This document shows, piece by piece, positions 49,440 through 59,258 of a stretch of DNA of 64,000 bases. The DNA comes from Methylobacter sp. GTDB taxonomy: Bacteria > Pseudomonadota > Gammaproteobacteria > Methylococcales > Methylomonadaceae. The position numbers and the translations under genes were made by a program. The notes under the pieces were generated by a model, which was given only the letters and a program-made list of their open reading frames with translations, was not told where the DNA came from and did no database searches. The DNA lies in assembly GCA_028716975.1 (NCBI GenBank), contig JAQUOU010000003.1:161720-225719 (forward strand), written 5' to 3'. Within the stretch, counting starts at the first letter, position 1; each line of letters opens with the position of its first letter.

Positions 49440-50948
49440 ATGAAAATGCAATTTGTAAGTTTACTGGCCGCCTGCGCACTGCTTTTGGTGGTTGGCTTCT
49501 CGCAGTCTGCATCTGCTGAAGATACGCCTAAAGCTGGTGTTGCAGCTCCTGCTGCTTCAACTCCTGCCGGTGTAGCGGTTGTAGTGGAGGAGGTTGTTGC
49601 ACCGGCTGCGGTCGTTGCGCCAACAACCAACAAAGGTGATACTGCCTGGATGATGGTCGCAACCTTACTTGTTATCCTGATGACAATTCCGGGTTTGGCA
49701 TTGTTTTATGGGGGCTTGGTTCGCTCCAAAAACATGCTGTCGGTGCTGATGCAGGTCTTCATGGTTTTCTCTGTCATCGTGGTGTTGTGGTGTATTTACG
49801 GCTATTCGCTCGCTTTTACTGAAGGAGGCAGCTTCATCGGCTCGTTTGATAGATTGTTCCTGAACGGCATCTGGGATCCGATTAACGGAACATTTGCCGC
49901 TGCGGCAACTTTCAGTAAAGGTGTAGTCATTCCTGAATTTGTTTTTGTGGCGTTTCAAGCGACTTTTGCTGCAATTACCTGCTCTTTGATCGTGGGATCG
50001 TTCGCCGAGCGTGCGAAGTTTTCTTCCGTGCTGTTGTTTATAGTATTGTGGTTCACTTTTTCCTATTTACCCATTGCTCATATGGTCTGGTTTTGGCCGG
50101 GTCCTGATAGTATCTCCGACGCTGCAACACTTGCATCTTCCAGCGCGAAGGCGGGTTGGTTATGGCAAAAAGGCGCGCTCGATTTCGCAGGCGGCACAGT
50201 GGTGCATGTTAATGCCGCGGTCGCGGGTCTAGTGGGCGCCTATGTGATCGGTAAGCGCGTCGGCTACGGTAAGGAATCGATGGCTCCGCATTCGCTGACG
50301 ATGACTATGATCGGCTCTTCCTTGCTGTGGGTTGGCTGGTTCGGTTTTAATGCAGGTTCTGCATTGGAAGCGGGTGATATTGCTGCATTGGCGTTTGTCA
50401 ATACATTGCTGGCAACTGCTACCGCAACTATTTCATGGGTATTCGCAGAATGGACGTTTAAAGGCAGACCGACGATGCTGGGTGGCGCCTCAGGCGCCGT
50501 TGCGGGCTTGGTGGCGATTACTCCTGCTTGCGGATATGTAGGACCAATGGGTGCTCTGGCGATCGGCTTGCTTGCCGGCATTATTTGCCTATGGGGTGTC
50601 AATGGGCTGAAAAGCATGCTGGGCGCTGATGATTCGCTTGACGTGTTCGGTGTACACGGGGTTGGCGGTACCCTGGGTGCATTATTGACGGGTGTATTTG
50701 CCTCGCCATCGCTTGGCGGTCAAGGGATATTCGATTATGTGGCCAACAAAATGTCTTCTGATTATTCGATCTCAGGTCAGGTGTGGATTCAATTTCAAGC
50801 CGTGCTGACTACAATCATCTGGTCTGGCGTGATTTCATTGATAGCTTACAAGCTGGTTGATATAGTGGTCGGCTTACGTGTACCCGAGCAGGAAGAGCGC
50901 GAAGGTCTGGATGTTACTTCACATGGCGAAACTGCTTATAATATTTAA
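49440..50948 (+). CDS. amtB: Ammonium transporter Amt (first copy)
   Basis: An 11-helix ammonium channel of 502 residues. A signal peptide (LLAACALLLVVGFSQSASA) and an Ala/Pro/Val-rich linker to about residue 60 precede the core. Core phrases: TAWMMVATLLVILMTIPGLALFYGGLVRSKN, GSFAERAKFSS, FAGGTVVHVNAAVAGLVGA (first twin His) and LDVFGVHGVGGTLGALLTG (second twin His). The start at 49440 follows AAGGAG; the longer frame from 49386 lies within glnK. Confidence 0.96.
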   Translation: MKMQFVSLLAACALLLVVGFSQSASAEDTPKAGVAAPAASTPAGVAVVVEEVVAPAAVVAPTTNKGDTAWMMVATLLVILMTIPGLALFYGGLVRSKNMLSVLMQVFMVFSVIVVLWCIYGYSLAFTEGGSFIGSFDRLFLNGIWDPINGTFAAAATFSKGVVIPEFVFVAFQATFAAITCSLIVGSFAERAKFSSVLLFIVLWFTFSYLPIAHMVWFWPGPDSISDAATLASSSAKAGWLWQKGALDFAGGTVVHVNAAVAGLVGAYVIGKRVGYGKESMAPHSLTMTMIGSSLLWVGWFGFNAGSALEAGDIAALAFVNTLLATATATISWVFAEWTFKGRPTMLGGASGAVAGLVAITPACGYVGPMGALAIGLLAGIICLWGVNGLKSMLGADDSLDVFGVHGVGGTLGALLTGVFASPSLGGQGIFDYVANKMSSDYSISGQVWIQFQAVLTTIIWSGVISLIAYKLVDIVVGLRVPEQEEREGLDVTSHGETAYNI

Positions 50949-50985
50949 CAACAGTTGCTTTAAAAAAGTCATAGGAGGATTATCT

Positions 50986-51012
50986 AGCGTCTCTTCGGAG
51001 GCGCTTTGTTTT
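50986..51012 (+). terminator. Rho-independent terminator after first amt
   Basis: AGCGTCTC and GAGGCGCT pair around a TTCG loop (one G-T pair), followed by TTGTTTTTATT. A good intrinsic terminator 37 bases past the amt stop. Confidence 0.82.
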
Positions 51013-51021
51013 TATTAGGAC

Positions 51022-51212
51022 CTCAGGAAGGAAAGCCGGATGTGTTTTTAAAAACAGGTGGGAAATGGCTCCCCCCAGCTTCCTGAGAAGAAAGGGAATG
51101 GTTCGGTAATTGATCGCTCTGAATCGGGTGTGGAACATACTCTGAATTTAACAGCTCGGGGAAAGATAAAGTGGTTTTTACTAAAAATGGGGCGCTTAAT
51201 GCGCCCTTTTCT
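51022..51212 (+). ncRNA. Candidate structured RNA between the two glnK-amt pairs
   Basis: After the amt terminator, CTCAGGAAG (51022-51030) pairs perfectly with CTTCCTGAG (51079-51087), enclosing GTTTTTAAAAAC and GGGA/TCCC possibilities. About 100 bases later GGGCGC-TTAAT-GCGCCC-TTTTCT (51189-51212) is a clear intrinsic terminator with no coding frame before it. A hairpin plus a separate terminator suggests a small RNA or a leader/attenuator of the second glnK. The family is not recognised. Confidence 0.45.
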
Positions 51213-51342
51213 ATTTATACAGTGTAGCAATATAGAAATAATGGCGCTTTTGCGGTGTTTTACTTCTGTCAAAAAATTGTATGTTGATTCAGAATTCACT
51301 ATGATTGCAACCCATGCCGATATGCATTTCGGCTGCACCTAA

Positions 51343-51693
<351 letters not shown>

Positions 51694-51710
51694 AATTGCA
51701 GGAGAGCATT

Positions 51711-53009
51711 ATGTTTTTTAAAAATAATAATAATAAAATACTCGTTAGTTTGTTTTTACTTTTTCCCGTATCCGCTCTGGCGGATCAATTGAATCAAGCC
51801 AATACTGCCTGGGTTTTAACCTCTACCGCTCTCGTTTTATTTATGACGATTCCAGGCCTGTCGTTGTTTTATGCCGGATTGGTCAGAAGCAAAAATGTCT
51901 TGTCGGTATTAATGCAGTGCTTTGCTATTACTTGCCTGGTTTCCCTGCTTTGGCTGGCTGGCGTTTACAGTTTTATATTTTCTGATGGTGGTGACTTGCA
52001 AAAACTGATAGGCGGCACATCAAAAGTATTTTTACCCGATGTAGGAGCAGCATCATTAAAAGGCGATATTCCGGAAACAGTTTTTTTCATGTTCCAGATG
52101 ACATTTGCCATTATTACACCGGCGCTGATCGTCGGCAGTTTTGCCGAACGTATGAAGTTTTCGGCGATGCTGTGGTTTAGCGGATTATGGTTGTGTATCG
52201 TTTATTTGCCCATATGCCACTGGATGTGGGGTAGCGGTTGGCTGGCTGATTTAGGCGCTATGGATTTTGCAGGGGGTATTGTTATTCATATCAATGCCGG
52301 CATTGCAGCTTTAGTGGCCGCGTTGGTATTAGGTAACAGAAAAGGTTTTCCAACGACGCCCATGCCTCCACACAATATGACGATGGTCGTAACCGGAGCG
52401 GGAATGCTATGGGTTGGCTGGTTTGGTTTTAATGCAGGAAGTGCGCTCACCGCAGACGGGCGGGCGGGAATGGCGATGCTGGTAACGCATATTGGCGCGG
52501 CTTCCGGATCGTTAACCTGGATGTTTATTGAATGGAAACGCTTTGGCAAACCCAGTGTATTAGGTATAGTTACCGGCATGGTGGCTGGTTTAGGCACTAT
52601 TACACCTGCATCGGGTTTTGTTGGGCCGCTAGGCGCCGTGGTGATTGGTGTCACTGCAGGCACCGTGTGTTTTTATGCCACTCAATATATAAAAAGAACA
52701 TTGAAAATAGATGATTCCCTGGATGTATTTCCTGTTCATGGTATAGGCGGCATTACCGGCTCATTATTAACCGGGGTTTTTGCAGCGAGTAATCTGGGTG
52801 GCCTTGGTCTGCCTGAAGGCGTTTCAATAATGGATCAGGTCGGTATCCAGGCTCTGGCGATTGTTGTTACTATTGTGTGGAGCGCCTTATTCAGCTATCT
52901 GATCTTGAAGCTGTTGGATAGTTTGATTGGCCTTCGCGTTACCGGCGATGAAGAAATGCAAGGGCTTGACATCATCCTGCACGAAGAGACGGGGTATCAG
53001 AATCTATAA
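51711..53009 (+). CDS. amtB: Ammonium transporter Amt (second copy)
   Basis: A 432-residue ammonium channel. A signal peptide (ILVSLFLLFPVSALA) leads into ANTAWVLTSTALVLFMTIPGLSLFYAGLVRSKN. Both twin histidines are present (FAGGIVIHINAGIAALVA and LDVFPVHGIGGITGSLLTG). It lacks the long Ala/Pro/Val linker of the first copy. The ATG at 51711 with AGGAGA is preferred over the TTG at 51696. Confidence 0.95.
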   Translation: MFFKNNNNKILVSLFLLFPVSALADQLNQANTAWVLTSTALVLFMTIPGLSLFYAGLVRSKNVLSVLMQCFAITCLVSLLWLAGVYSFIFSDGGDLQKLIGGTSKVFLPDVGAASLKGDIPETVFFMFQMTFAIITPALIVGSFAERMKFSAMLWFSGLWLCIVYLPICHWMWGSGWLADLGAMDFAGGIVIHINAGIAALVAALVLGNRKGFPTTPMPPHNMTMVVTGAGMLWVGWFGFNAGSALTADGRAGMAMLVTHIGAASGSLTWMFIEWKRFGKPSVLGIVTGMVAGLGTITPASGFVGPLGAVVIGVTAGTVCFYATQYIKRTLKIDDSLDVFPVHGIGGITGSLLTGVFAASNLGGLGLPEGVSIMDQVGIQALAIVVTIVWSALFSYLILKLLDSLIGLRVTGDEEMQGLDIILHEETGYQNL

Positions 53010-53034
53010 TAAGTTTAATTCATGATTTTCCAGG

Positions 53035-53063
53035 AAAAAGGCGGCTTTTAGGTCGCCTTTTTT
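53035..53063 (+). terminator. Rho-independent terminator after second amt
   Basis: AAAAAGGCGGC and GTCGCCTTTTT pair around TTTTAG, followed by T-run. Ends the second glnK-amt unit. Confidence 0.85.
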
Positions 53064-53112
53064 ATTTAAATAATGGTAAGGTTAAGCTTGATTAGATTAT
53101 CAAGGAGTATTT

Positions 53113-56100
53113 ATGAAACCTCGAAATATCTTATCCGGAACTCTCAAGGCTTTTTTTATAATCAGCAGCTTCCTGGTTATCTATGCAGTTGTTGGCTTTT
53201 ATATATTGCCGGCTATATTAAAGTGGAAAATGCCTGAAATTATTCAACAGGAAACAGGCAGGAAAACATCCATTTCAAAGATTCAGATTAATCCATTTTT
53301 TTTATTTGCAAGTCTGCAAGGCTTTGCAATTCAAGAGTTAAATGGCCAGCCGTTTATTGCATTCGATACTTTTTACATCAAGATAAATGCTATGCAGTCA
53401 ATAACCCAATCAGCGCTGGTTATAGAAAAAGTGCTATTGGAAAAGCCTTTTGTCCATATTGCCCGGCAAAGGAGCGGAGAATTTAATTTCAACGATTTGC
53501 TTAAGGGCAAAAAGGAGGCCCAGAAGGAGAGCACACAACTATTCCCTGTAAATATTATAAAATTGTCCATTTCAGAAGGGAAATTCCTATGGGAGGATAA
53601 TCATTTTGATAGGCCCGAAAAAGAAGATATCTATCCGATAGACCTGGATGTTGAAAATTTTACGACCAAGGCGGATACCCAGTCCCGTCTGGGCTTGTCT
53701 TTCACACTAAGTTCGGGGGGAAAATTTGAATGGCGGGGCGATATGGGCATTAATCCGATGACTTCTTCCGGCCATATCAAGCTGGATAATGTGAAGCTGC
53801 AAAGAATTTCGGAGCTTGCTTTGCAGAATACTGTTCAATTTGATTTACAGGGTTCTGAATTGCTCGAAGCAGATTATAGCTTCAGGTATATCGATAAGGG
53901 CTTGGAACTGACTATTAATCACTGCAAGCTTGATAGCCGGGATTTTCAATTCGCGCAAAAAAAGCCGGGTAAAGTCCTGGTTAAAGCGCCTGCTTTCGTT
54001 TTCGAGGCAAATTATAAAGTCAGCTATGCCGGCAATAAATTTAACCTGACAGCTAATGAAGGCAAATTTGATCTACGAAATTTTCAGCTATCAGAACAAG
54101 GTCAGGATAAGGTTCTGGTTAAAATACCTGAATTTGACCTACGCGGCCTTGGTTTTAATCTTGACAGGCAGGAACTGAGTATCGAATCGGTTTCAGCAAA
54201 AGATGCGGATTTTCAGGCATGGCTGAATGCTGAGGGCATTATTAATTATCAGACCTTATTGCCGGTTTCAAAAACCGAAGAAAACAGTGCCAATAAAAAT
54301 CAGGCAAATACTGCAAAACCTGAAAAAGCTCCCTGGAATATCAAGATCAATAACCTCGTCTTAAATAATTTCGGCGCCGTGTTTGAAGATCAAACACAGA
54401 AAAAACCTGTTTCAATGGCTGCCAAGCCCATTGATTTCAAACTGACGAATTTCAGCAGTACAACCGGCGCTAAGCTGCCTTTTCAGTTGAGTATCGGAAT
54501 TAATAAAACGGGATTAATAAAACTTGACGGCGATACTGTTATTGAACCCTTTTCCACTCAGTTAGCCTTCGATATCAAGGACATTGCTCTGGAAAAACTT
54601 CAACCGTATGTCAATAAATTTGCCCGCCTGGATATCATAGACGGGAAGTTCAATATGGATGGCAATGTAACTGCCGCGAAGCTGGAGAATAATAAACTCG
54701 ATGTTAAATTTAAAGGCAATTCCGGCGTTGCCAGTTTAATAACCCGGGATCAATTGCTTAATAAAGATTTTGTAAAATGGAAAAACTTAACTTTTAAAGA
54801 TATTAATGCCGATTTACTGGCCAATCGCTATACCGCAGAAGCGCTTATTATTGAAAAGCCTTATGCCAGAGTGGTTATAAGCAAGGATAAGTCGATAAAC
54901 GTCAAGGACATTGTTATAACCCAGAAAAGCAAGGCTGATGTCGCTGCCAAAACCGAAAAAAAACAACCGGTTGATCAAAGCAAACCCTATTTTAAAATAG
55001 CGAAAGTTCAAGTGATTGAAGGTTCTTCAGATTTCGCAGATCTTTCATTAATTTTGCCTTTCGCAGCACAAATTGAAAGTCTCGATGGCGGCGCAAGCGG
55101 AATTTCCTCAGAAAAAAAAGCCACGGTTAAGGTTGATTTAAAGGGTACGGCATACGATTTAGCGCCTGTCGATGTTAAGGGTGAGGTCAGTCCCTATCTG
55201 GGCGATTACAACGTCGAAATGAATTTTCAAGGCTTGCCTATGCCGTTGATATCACCTTATGTAGTGCAATTTGCCGGCTATAAGGTTGAAAAAGGCAAGC
55301 TGACGCTGGGATTAAAATATAAAGTTGTAAATGATAGGTTGACCGCCTCAAACAGTATTCTGATAGATCAGCTTACGTTGGGTGAAAAGGTTGAAAACCC
55401 GAATGCAGTTTCATTGCCTCTAGGGTTGGCAATAGCGCTGCTAAAAGATTCTAACGGTAAAATTAAAATCGATGTGCCTATTACCGGCAGCCTGGAAGAT
55501 CCTAAATTCAGTATTGGCGCCCTTATCGTTGGGGCTTTAACCAATGCCATTTCCAAAGTTATTACCTCACCCTTTCATGCGCTGGCCTCGTTAATCGGGA
55601 CTAAAGAGGACTTGAGTACCATCAATTTTGCCGCAGGCAAGGCAGAACTGGATGCCCGTCAGCGCGAAAAACTGGACGGTTTGTCCAAGGCATTGAAAGA
55701 GAGGCCGATTTTGACTCTTAATATTAAAGGGGCGGCATTCCGCGAACAGGATTGGCCCGCCCTGAGAGAAGCGGCTTTATATGATCAGCTTAAAAAATTA
55801 AAAGCGGCTGAGCTCAATAAAAAAGGCGGTATCAAAATACGGGAAGAATATGTCGAGCTTTCCGATGAAGAATACAAGCATTTATTGGCTGATATGTTTA
55901 TTGAAAAATTTCCGGAGATTGCCGAGCGATCACTTTTCGGCACGCCGCAATTAGTCAATCCTGATGCCGGTGATTTCTATGAAGTCGCGAGACAGAAGCT
56001 TTCCGGAATTATTAAACCGGAACCGTACCGGCTTAAATCTCTGGCGTCCGAGCGGGCGCAGGCTATTGCGAAATATATAGTTCAACAAGGCGGCATTCAA

Positions 56101-56190
56101 AATGATCGCGTGTATATTCTCGATACGGTAATTGATCCTGAAAGAGACAATAGAGAGATTTCTGCCTCCCTGTCGCTACGGGCCAGCTAA
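53113..56190 (+). CDS. AsmA/DUF748-family envelope protein with OmpA-like C-terminal region
   Basis: A 1025-residue protein with one N-terminal membrane segment (about 12-38) and a very long periplasmic part made of repeated beta-rich stretches. Phrases such as IDGKFNMDGNVTAAKLENNKL and FQGLPMPLISPYVVQFAGYKVEKGKLTLGLKYKV are typical of DUF748 proteins in the AsmA superfamily, now thought to bridge inner and outer membranes for lipid transport. Near residue 835 INFAAGKAELDARQREKLDGLSKALKERP resembles an OmpA-like start. Three short repeats with the phrase KVLVK(A/I)P occur near residues 290-345. Stands alone, convergent with nirJ. Confidence 0.85.
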   Translation: MKPRNILSGTLKAFFIISSFLVIYAVVGFYILPAILKWKMPEIIQQETGRKTSISKIQINPFFLFASLQGFAIQELNGQPFIAFDTFYIKINAMQSITQSALVIEKVLLEKPFVHIARQRSGEFNFNDLLKGKKEAQKESTQLFPVNIIKLSISEGKFLWEDNHFDRPEKEDIYPIDLDVENFTTKADTQSRLGLSFTLSSGGKFEWRGDMGINPMTSSGHIKLDNVKLQRISELALQNTVQFDLQGSELLEADYSFRYIDKGLELTINHCKLDSRDFQFAQKKPGKVLVKAPAFVFEANYKVSYAGNKFNLTANEGKFDLRNFQLSEQGQDKVLVKIPEFDLRGLGFNLDRQELSIESVSAKDADFQAWLNAEGIINYQTLLPVSKTEENSANKNQANTAKPEKAPWNIKINNLVLNNFGAVFEDQTQKKPVSMAAKPIDFKLTNFSSTTGAKLPFQLSIGINKTGLIKLDGDTVIEPFSTQLAFDIKDIALEKLQPYVNKFARLDIIDGKFNMDGNVTAAKLENNKLDVKFKGNSGVASLITRDQLLNKDFVKWKNLTFKDINADLLANRYTAEALIIEKPYARVVISKDKSINVKDIVITQKSKADVAAKTEKKQPVDQSKPYFKIAKVQVIEGSSDFADLSLILPFAAQIESLDGGASGISSEKKATVKVDLKGTAYDLAPVDVKGEVSPYLGDYNVEMNFQGLPMPLISPYVVQFAGYKVEKGKLTLGLKYKVVNDRLTASNSILIDQLTLGEKVENPNAVSLPLGLAIALLKDSNGKIKIDVPITGSLEDPKFSIGALIVGALTNAISKVITSPFHALASLIGTKEDLSTINFAAGKAELDARQREKLDGLSKALKERPILTLNIKGAAFREQDWPALREAALYDQLKKLKAAELNKKGGIKIREEYVELSDEEYKHLLADMFIEKFPEIAERSLFGTPQLVNPDAGDFYEVARQKLSGIIKPEPYRLKSLASERAQAIAKYIVQQGGIQNDRVYILDTVIDPERDNREISASLSLRAS

Positions 56191-56191
56191 C

Positions 56192-57337
56192 TTAACAGGT
56201 AGACCCAATTTCAGCTTCAGTCAAATAACAACCCGGATCTTCAGCCCAAAAGTTTTTGGTCGTCTGTTCAGCTCTGACCCGGGTGTTGCCGTTGCAGATG
56301 CTTTGATAATGACAGATTGCGCAGCGTCCCTGCAGCGGTCTTGGACTTTGTTTAAGACCTGCCATTAACGGATCGGACGTATCCATCCAGATTTCTGAAA
56401 AGGGGCGCTTTTTGACATTGCCCAGATCATAATGCCACCAGAAGGTATCCGGATGCACATTGCCTAGATTATCGATATTGGCGACATTAACGCCGGAGGC
56501 ATTGCCGCCCCACTGTTCCAGCTTGGCTTTGATATGGCCGGCTTTACCGGGAAATTGCCGGGTTACCCAATGCAGAAAATAAACCGCATCGGCATCATTA
56601 TTGCCGGTGACAAACTCCCGTTCCTTGCCCGCTTTTAGCCCGTCATAGCAGGTTTCAAACATCAGATCCATGGCTTCCCTGGTCATTTCAAAATGCGCGT
56701 CATCCTTGCGGTTTTTGTTGCCGCGGCCGCCATAGTTCAAATGCGATAAATAGAACTTGTCGATAGCGTTATCATCCATTAACTGCAGCAGGGCAGGAAA
56801 ATCTTTGGCATTATCCTGTGTCAAGGTGAAACGTATACCGACTTTAATGCCATTTTCAAGGCACAGATGTATACCGCGCAATGCCTCGTCAAAAGAGCCT
56901 TTTACGCGCCGGAAGCGGTCATGGGTATCTTTAATGCCGTCCAGGCTGACGCCGATATATTGATAATTAACAGCGGCGATTTCATCAATATTAGCCGCCG
57001 AAATTTTAGTGCCGTTGCTGGATAAAGCGACATAAAAACCCATGTCCTTGGCGCGGCGCGAAATAGCGAAGATATCAGGATGCAGCAACGGCTCGCCGCC
57101 TGATAAAATCAGCACCGGCACTTTAAATGCCTTTAAGTCATCCATGACCGTATAGATTTCCTGCGTGGTTAATTCGCCGGGGAAATCGATATCCGCAGAA
57201 GTGGTGTAGCAATGCTTGCAGGTGAGGTTGCAGCGGCGGATTAAATTCCAGATAACCACCGGGGCTGCCGGTTTACGGACGGGTTTTATCGGGGTGGGGT
57301 GCAGCAATTCCCGCATGTATTGGCTGAGTCGAAACAT
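56192..57337 (-). CDS. nirJ: Heme d1 biosynthesis radical SAM protein NirJ
   Basis: A 381-residue radical SAM enzyme. The cluster motif C-x3-C-x2-C is CNLTCKHCY (Cys36, 40, 43), followed by LILSGGEPLLHPDIF. The C-terminal SPASM-like region has CAICHYQSICNGN and a late Cys pair. NirJ replaces two propionates of the tetrapyrrole with oxo groups during heme d1 synthesis. It is last in the nine-gene operon, its ATG overlapping the nirH stop (TAATG). Confidence 0.94.
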   Translation of the reverse strand: MFRLSQYMRELLHPTPIKPVRKPAAPVVIWNLIRRCNLTCKHCYTTSADIDFPGELTTQEIYTVMDDLKAFKVPVLILSGGEPLLHPDIFAISRRAKDMGFYVALSSNGTKISAANIDEIAAVNYQYIGVSLDGIKDTHDRFRRVKGSFDEALRGIHLCLENGIKVGIRFTLTQDNAKDFPALLQLMDDNAIDKFYLSHLNYGGRGNKNRKDDAHFEMTREAMDLMFETCYDGLKAGKEREFVTGNNDADAVYFLHWVTRQFPGKAGHIKAKLEQWGGNASGVNVANIDNLGNVHPDTFWWHYDLGNVKKRPFSEIWMDTSDPLMAGLKQSPRPLQGRCAICHYQSICNGNTRVRAEQTTKNFWAEDPGCYLTEAEIGSTC

Positions 57338-57852
57338 TAAGTGGCCTGATCAATAACGGATTGGTCGCACGCGGATTTTTCGCTACTGCGAAAACCGGTT
57401 TTTTTCAGAATCCTGGTGCTGTACAAGACATCGCAGCCATGATTAAAGCCGCCCAGCAGTTCGGCAATCTGCCGGATTTGATTATCAACGTCTTCGCGGT
57501 TTTTTGCATGCACCATGGCAAACAGGTTATAAGGCCATTCCGGCAGATGGCGCGGGCGGTGATAACAATGGCTGACAAAATCCAGTTGCCCGACTTTTTG
57601 CCCCAGTTCATCGGTGGCTTCGTCAGGAATGTCCCAGACAGTCATGCCGTTAAAGCGATAGCCCAATTTATAGTGATTGGGTACAACGCCGATACGACGG
57701 ATAATGCCCTTGTCCTGCATGGCCAGCAGCCGCTTCATAATGTCACCGGCAGTCAGGCCGAGCTGTTCTGCGATAGCCTGATAAGGTTCCGGTGTTAACG
57801 GTAAACCGGCTTGGGTAGCCTGAATGATTTTTCGGTCTGTTGAATCGAGCAT
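57337..57852 (-). CDS. nirH: Siroheme decarboxylase subunit NirH
   Basis: A 171-residue Lrp/AsnC-type protein: a helix-turn-helix-like head (LDSTDRKIIQATQAGLPLTPEPYQAIAEQLGL) and an AsnC-like C-terminal domain with RHLPEWPYNLFAMVHAKNRE. These former regulators form the siroheme decarboxylase making didecarboxysiroheme. Length and order (fourth of four) identify NirH. Start follows nirG stop by one base. Confidence 0.9.
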   Translation of the reverse strand: MLDSTDRKIIQATQAGLPLTPEPYQAIAEQLGLTAGDIMKRLLAMQDKGIIRRIGVVPNHYKLGYRFNGMTVWDIPDEATDELGQKVGQLDFVSHCYHRPRHLPEWPYNLFAMVHAKNREDVDNQIRQIAELLGGFNHGCDVLYSTRILKKTGFRSSEKSACDQSVIDQAT

Positions 57853-57853
57853 G

Positions 57854-58297
57854 TCATGCTTCCAGCTTCAGGTTGACAAAGTACTCTTTGATTTTTGGCA
57901 TGTTGTAGACCGTCAGTCCGGTCTGCTGCTCTATGGCGGCAAGGGTTTGCAGGATTTGACGGGGCGTTTCCGTGGCAAGGACAAACCACATATTAAGCGC
58001 GTGATCGCGGGCATAATTATGCGCCACTTCAGGGAAGCTGTTGATGATTTTCGTGACTTCATCGAACCGATCTGCCGGGGTTTTTACGGCTGCGAGGGTT
58101 AATGCGCCACCCATTTGCTCGGCATTATAAAGCGGGCCGAAGCGGGTCAATGTGCCATTGTCCAATAATGCTTTCAGCCGGGCTATCAGCTCCAGCTCAG
58201 TTAGCCCCAGTTGCCCGGCCACCTGGTGATAGGGCGCAGCGCAAACAGGAAAGCCGTTTTGCAAGGTATTAATGATATTGCGATCTACTTCATCCAT
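57854..58297 (-). CDS. nirG: Siroheme decarboxylase subunit NirG
   Basis: A 147-residue AsnC-like protein: MDEVDRNIINTLQNGFPVCAAPYHQVAGQLGL, then TRFGPLYNAEQMGGALTLAAVKTP and HNYARDHALNMWFVLATE. The true start at 58297 overlaps the nirL stop by eight bases; a longer frame from 58423 lies within nirL. Third in the D-L-G-H series. Confidence 0.9.
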   Translation of the reverse strand: MDEVDRNIINTLQNGFPVCAAPYHQVAGQLGLTELELIARLKALLDNGTLTRFGPLYNAEQMGGALTLAAVKTPADRFDEVTKIINSFPEVAHNYARDHALNMWFVLATETPRQILQTLAAIEQQTGLTVYNMPKIKEYFVNLKLEA

Positions 58298-58805
58298 TGG
58301 CCAAGGCCGGTTGCATAAGAGGAGCGGCGTTTTGATAAATAGCGCCGCGTTGTTTAAAACAACGGCGGCTAAACAGTATCTCGCGGTTGAAACCGGATAA
58401 CTGACACACTTGTTCAAGCACACGGAGCTGTTCCAGCACGGTCCCCCTGTTTTTACCGTGAATCATGCAGTACAGATTGTACGGCCAGCTTGTACCGTGA
58501 CGCGGCCTGCGATAACACAGCGTTACAAACTCAAAGCTGCTGATGCGGCGGCCAAACCCGTGCACCTGCTCATCGGGAATATTCCAGACCACCATTGCAT
58601 TGGCGCAATAACCCAGTTTCCGGTGTTTGACAATAACGCCAAGGCGTTTAATTAGCCCGGATTGCTTCAGGCGCGCCAAACGTTCGATGACTTCATTTTC
58701 GCCCAAGCCGATACGGAGACCCAATTCGGCATAAGGACGGGGCGAAAGGGTCAAGCCCTGTTGAAAGGCTTCAAGAAGTTGCTGGTCTTTAATATCAGCA
58801 ATCAT
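58290..58805 (-). CDS. nirL: Siroheme decarboxylase subunit NirL
   Basis: A 171-residue AsnC-like protein similar to NirH (RHGTSWPYNLYCMIHGKNRG, VWNIPDEQVHGFGRRI). Its start overlaps the nirD stop by eleven bases, indicating coupled translation. Works with NirD, G and H in converting siroheme. Confidence 0.9.
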   Translation of the reverse strand: MIADIKDQQLLEAFQQGLTLSPRPYAELGLRIGLGENEVIERLARLKQSGLIKRLGVIVKHRKLGYCANAMVVWNIPDEQVHGFGRRISSFEFVTLCYRRPRHGTSWPYNLYCMIHGKNRGTVLEQLRVLEQVCQLSGFNREILFSRRCFKQRGAIYQNAAPLMQPALANG

Positions 58806-59253
58806 GAAGATCCATCCTGAAGCTCAGATCAATAAAATAATCATCCATCAATGGTAACGACATGACAGAGTAGCCTGTCTGCTGTTCAATGCCAGTTATC
58901 ACCTGTTGCAAATGATCGGCGTCGGAAGCAATGATGACGAACCAGAGATTAAAGTAGTGCTCCCGCTCGTAATTATGGTTCACTTCCGGGCATGCGCTGA
59001 CGATTTGGGCGATGTCATGCAAGTGCGCCTCAGGCACGGCAATGGCGGCAAGCGTACTGACGCCGATCCGGTTGGGGGGAATGACGGGCCCGATGCGGGT
59101 AATGACATCCGTTTCATTAAGTTCTGTCAATGCCTTTATTACGTCGCTTTCAGAAACGCCGAGTTCGGTGGCGATATCCTGGTAAGGCCTGGGCGATAAC
59201 GGGAAATTGCCTTGATAATCATTTAGCAGTTGTTTATGCAAGGGTGTCATCAT
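58795..59253 (-). CDS. nirD: Siroheme decarboxylase subunit NirD
   Basis: A 152-residue AsnC-like protein, the short type as NirG: LLNDYQGNFPLSPRPYQDIATELGVSESDVI, TRIGPVIPPNRIGVSTLAAIAVPEA and HNYEREHYFNLWFVIIAS. First of the four decarboxylase genes and five bases after nirF. Confidence 0.9.
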   Translation of the reverse strand: MMTPLHKQLLNDYQGNFPLSPRPYQDIATELGVSESDVIKALTELNETDVITRIGPVIPPNRIGVSTLAAIAVPEAHLHDIAQIVSACPEVNHNYEREHYFNLWFVIIASDADHLQQVITGIEQQTGYSVMSLPLMDDYFIDLSFRMDLHDC

Positions 59254-59258
59254 AACCG

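Noticed and set aside
51242..51256. TGGCGCTTTTGCGG as a sigma-54 promoter for the second glnK
   Set aside because: GG and GC are 9 bases apart, not 12.
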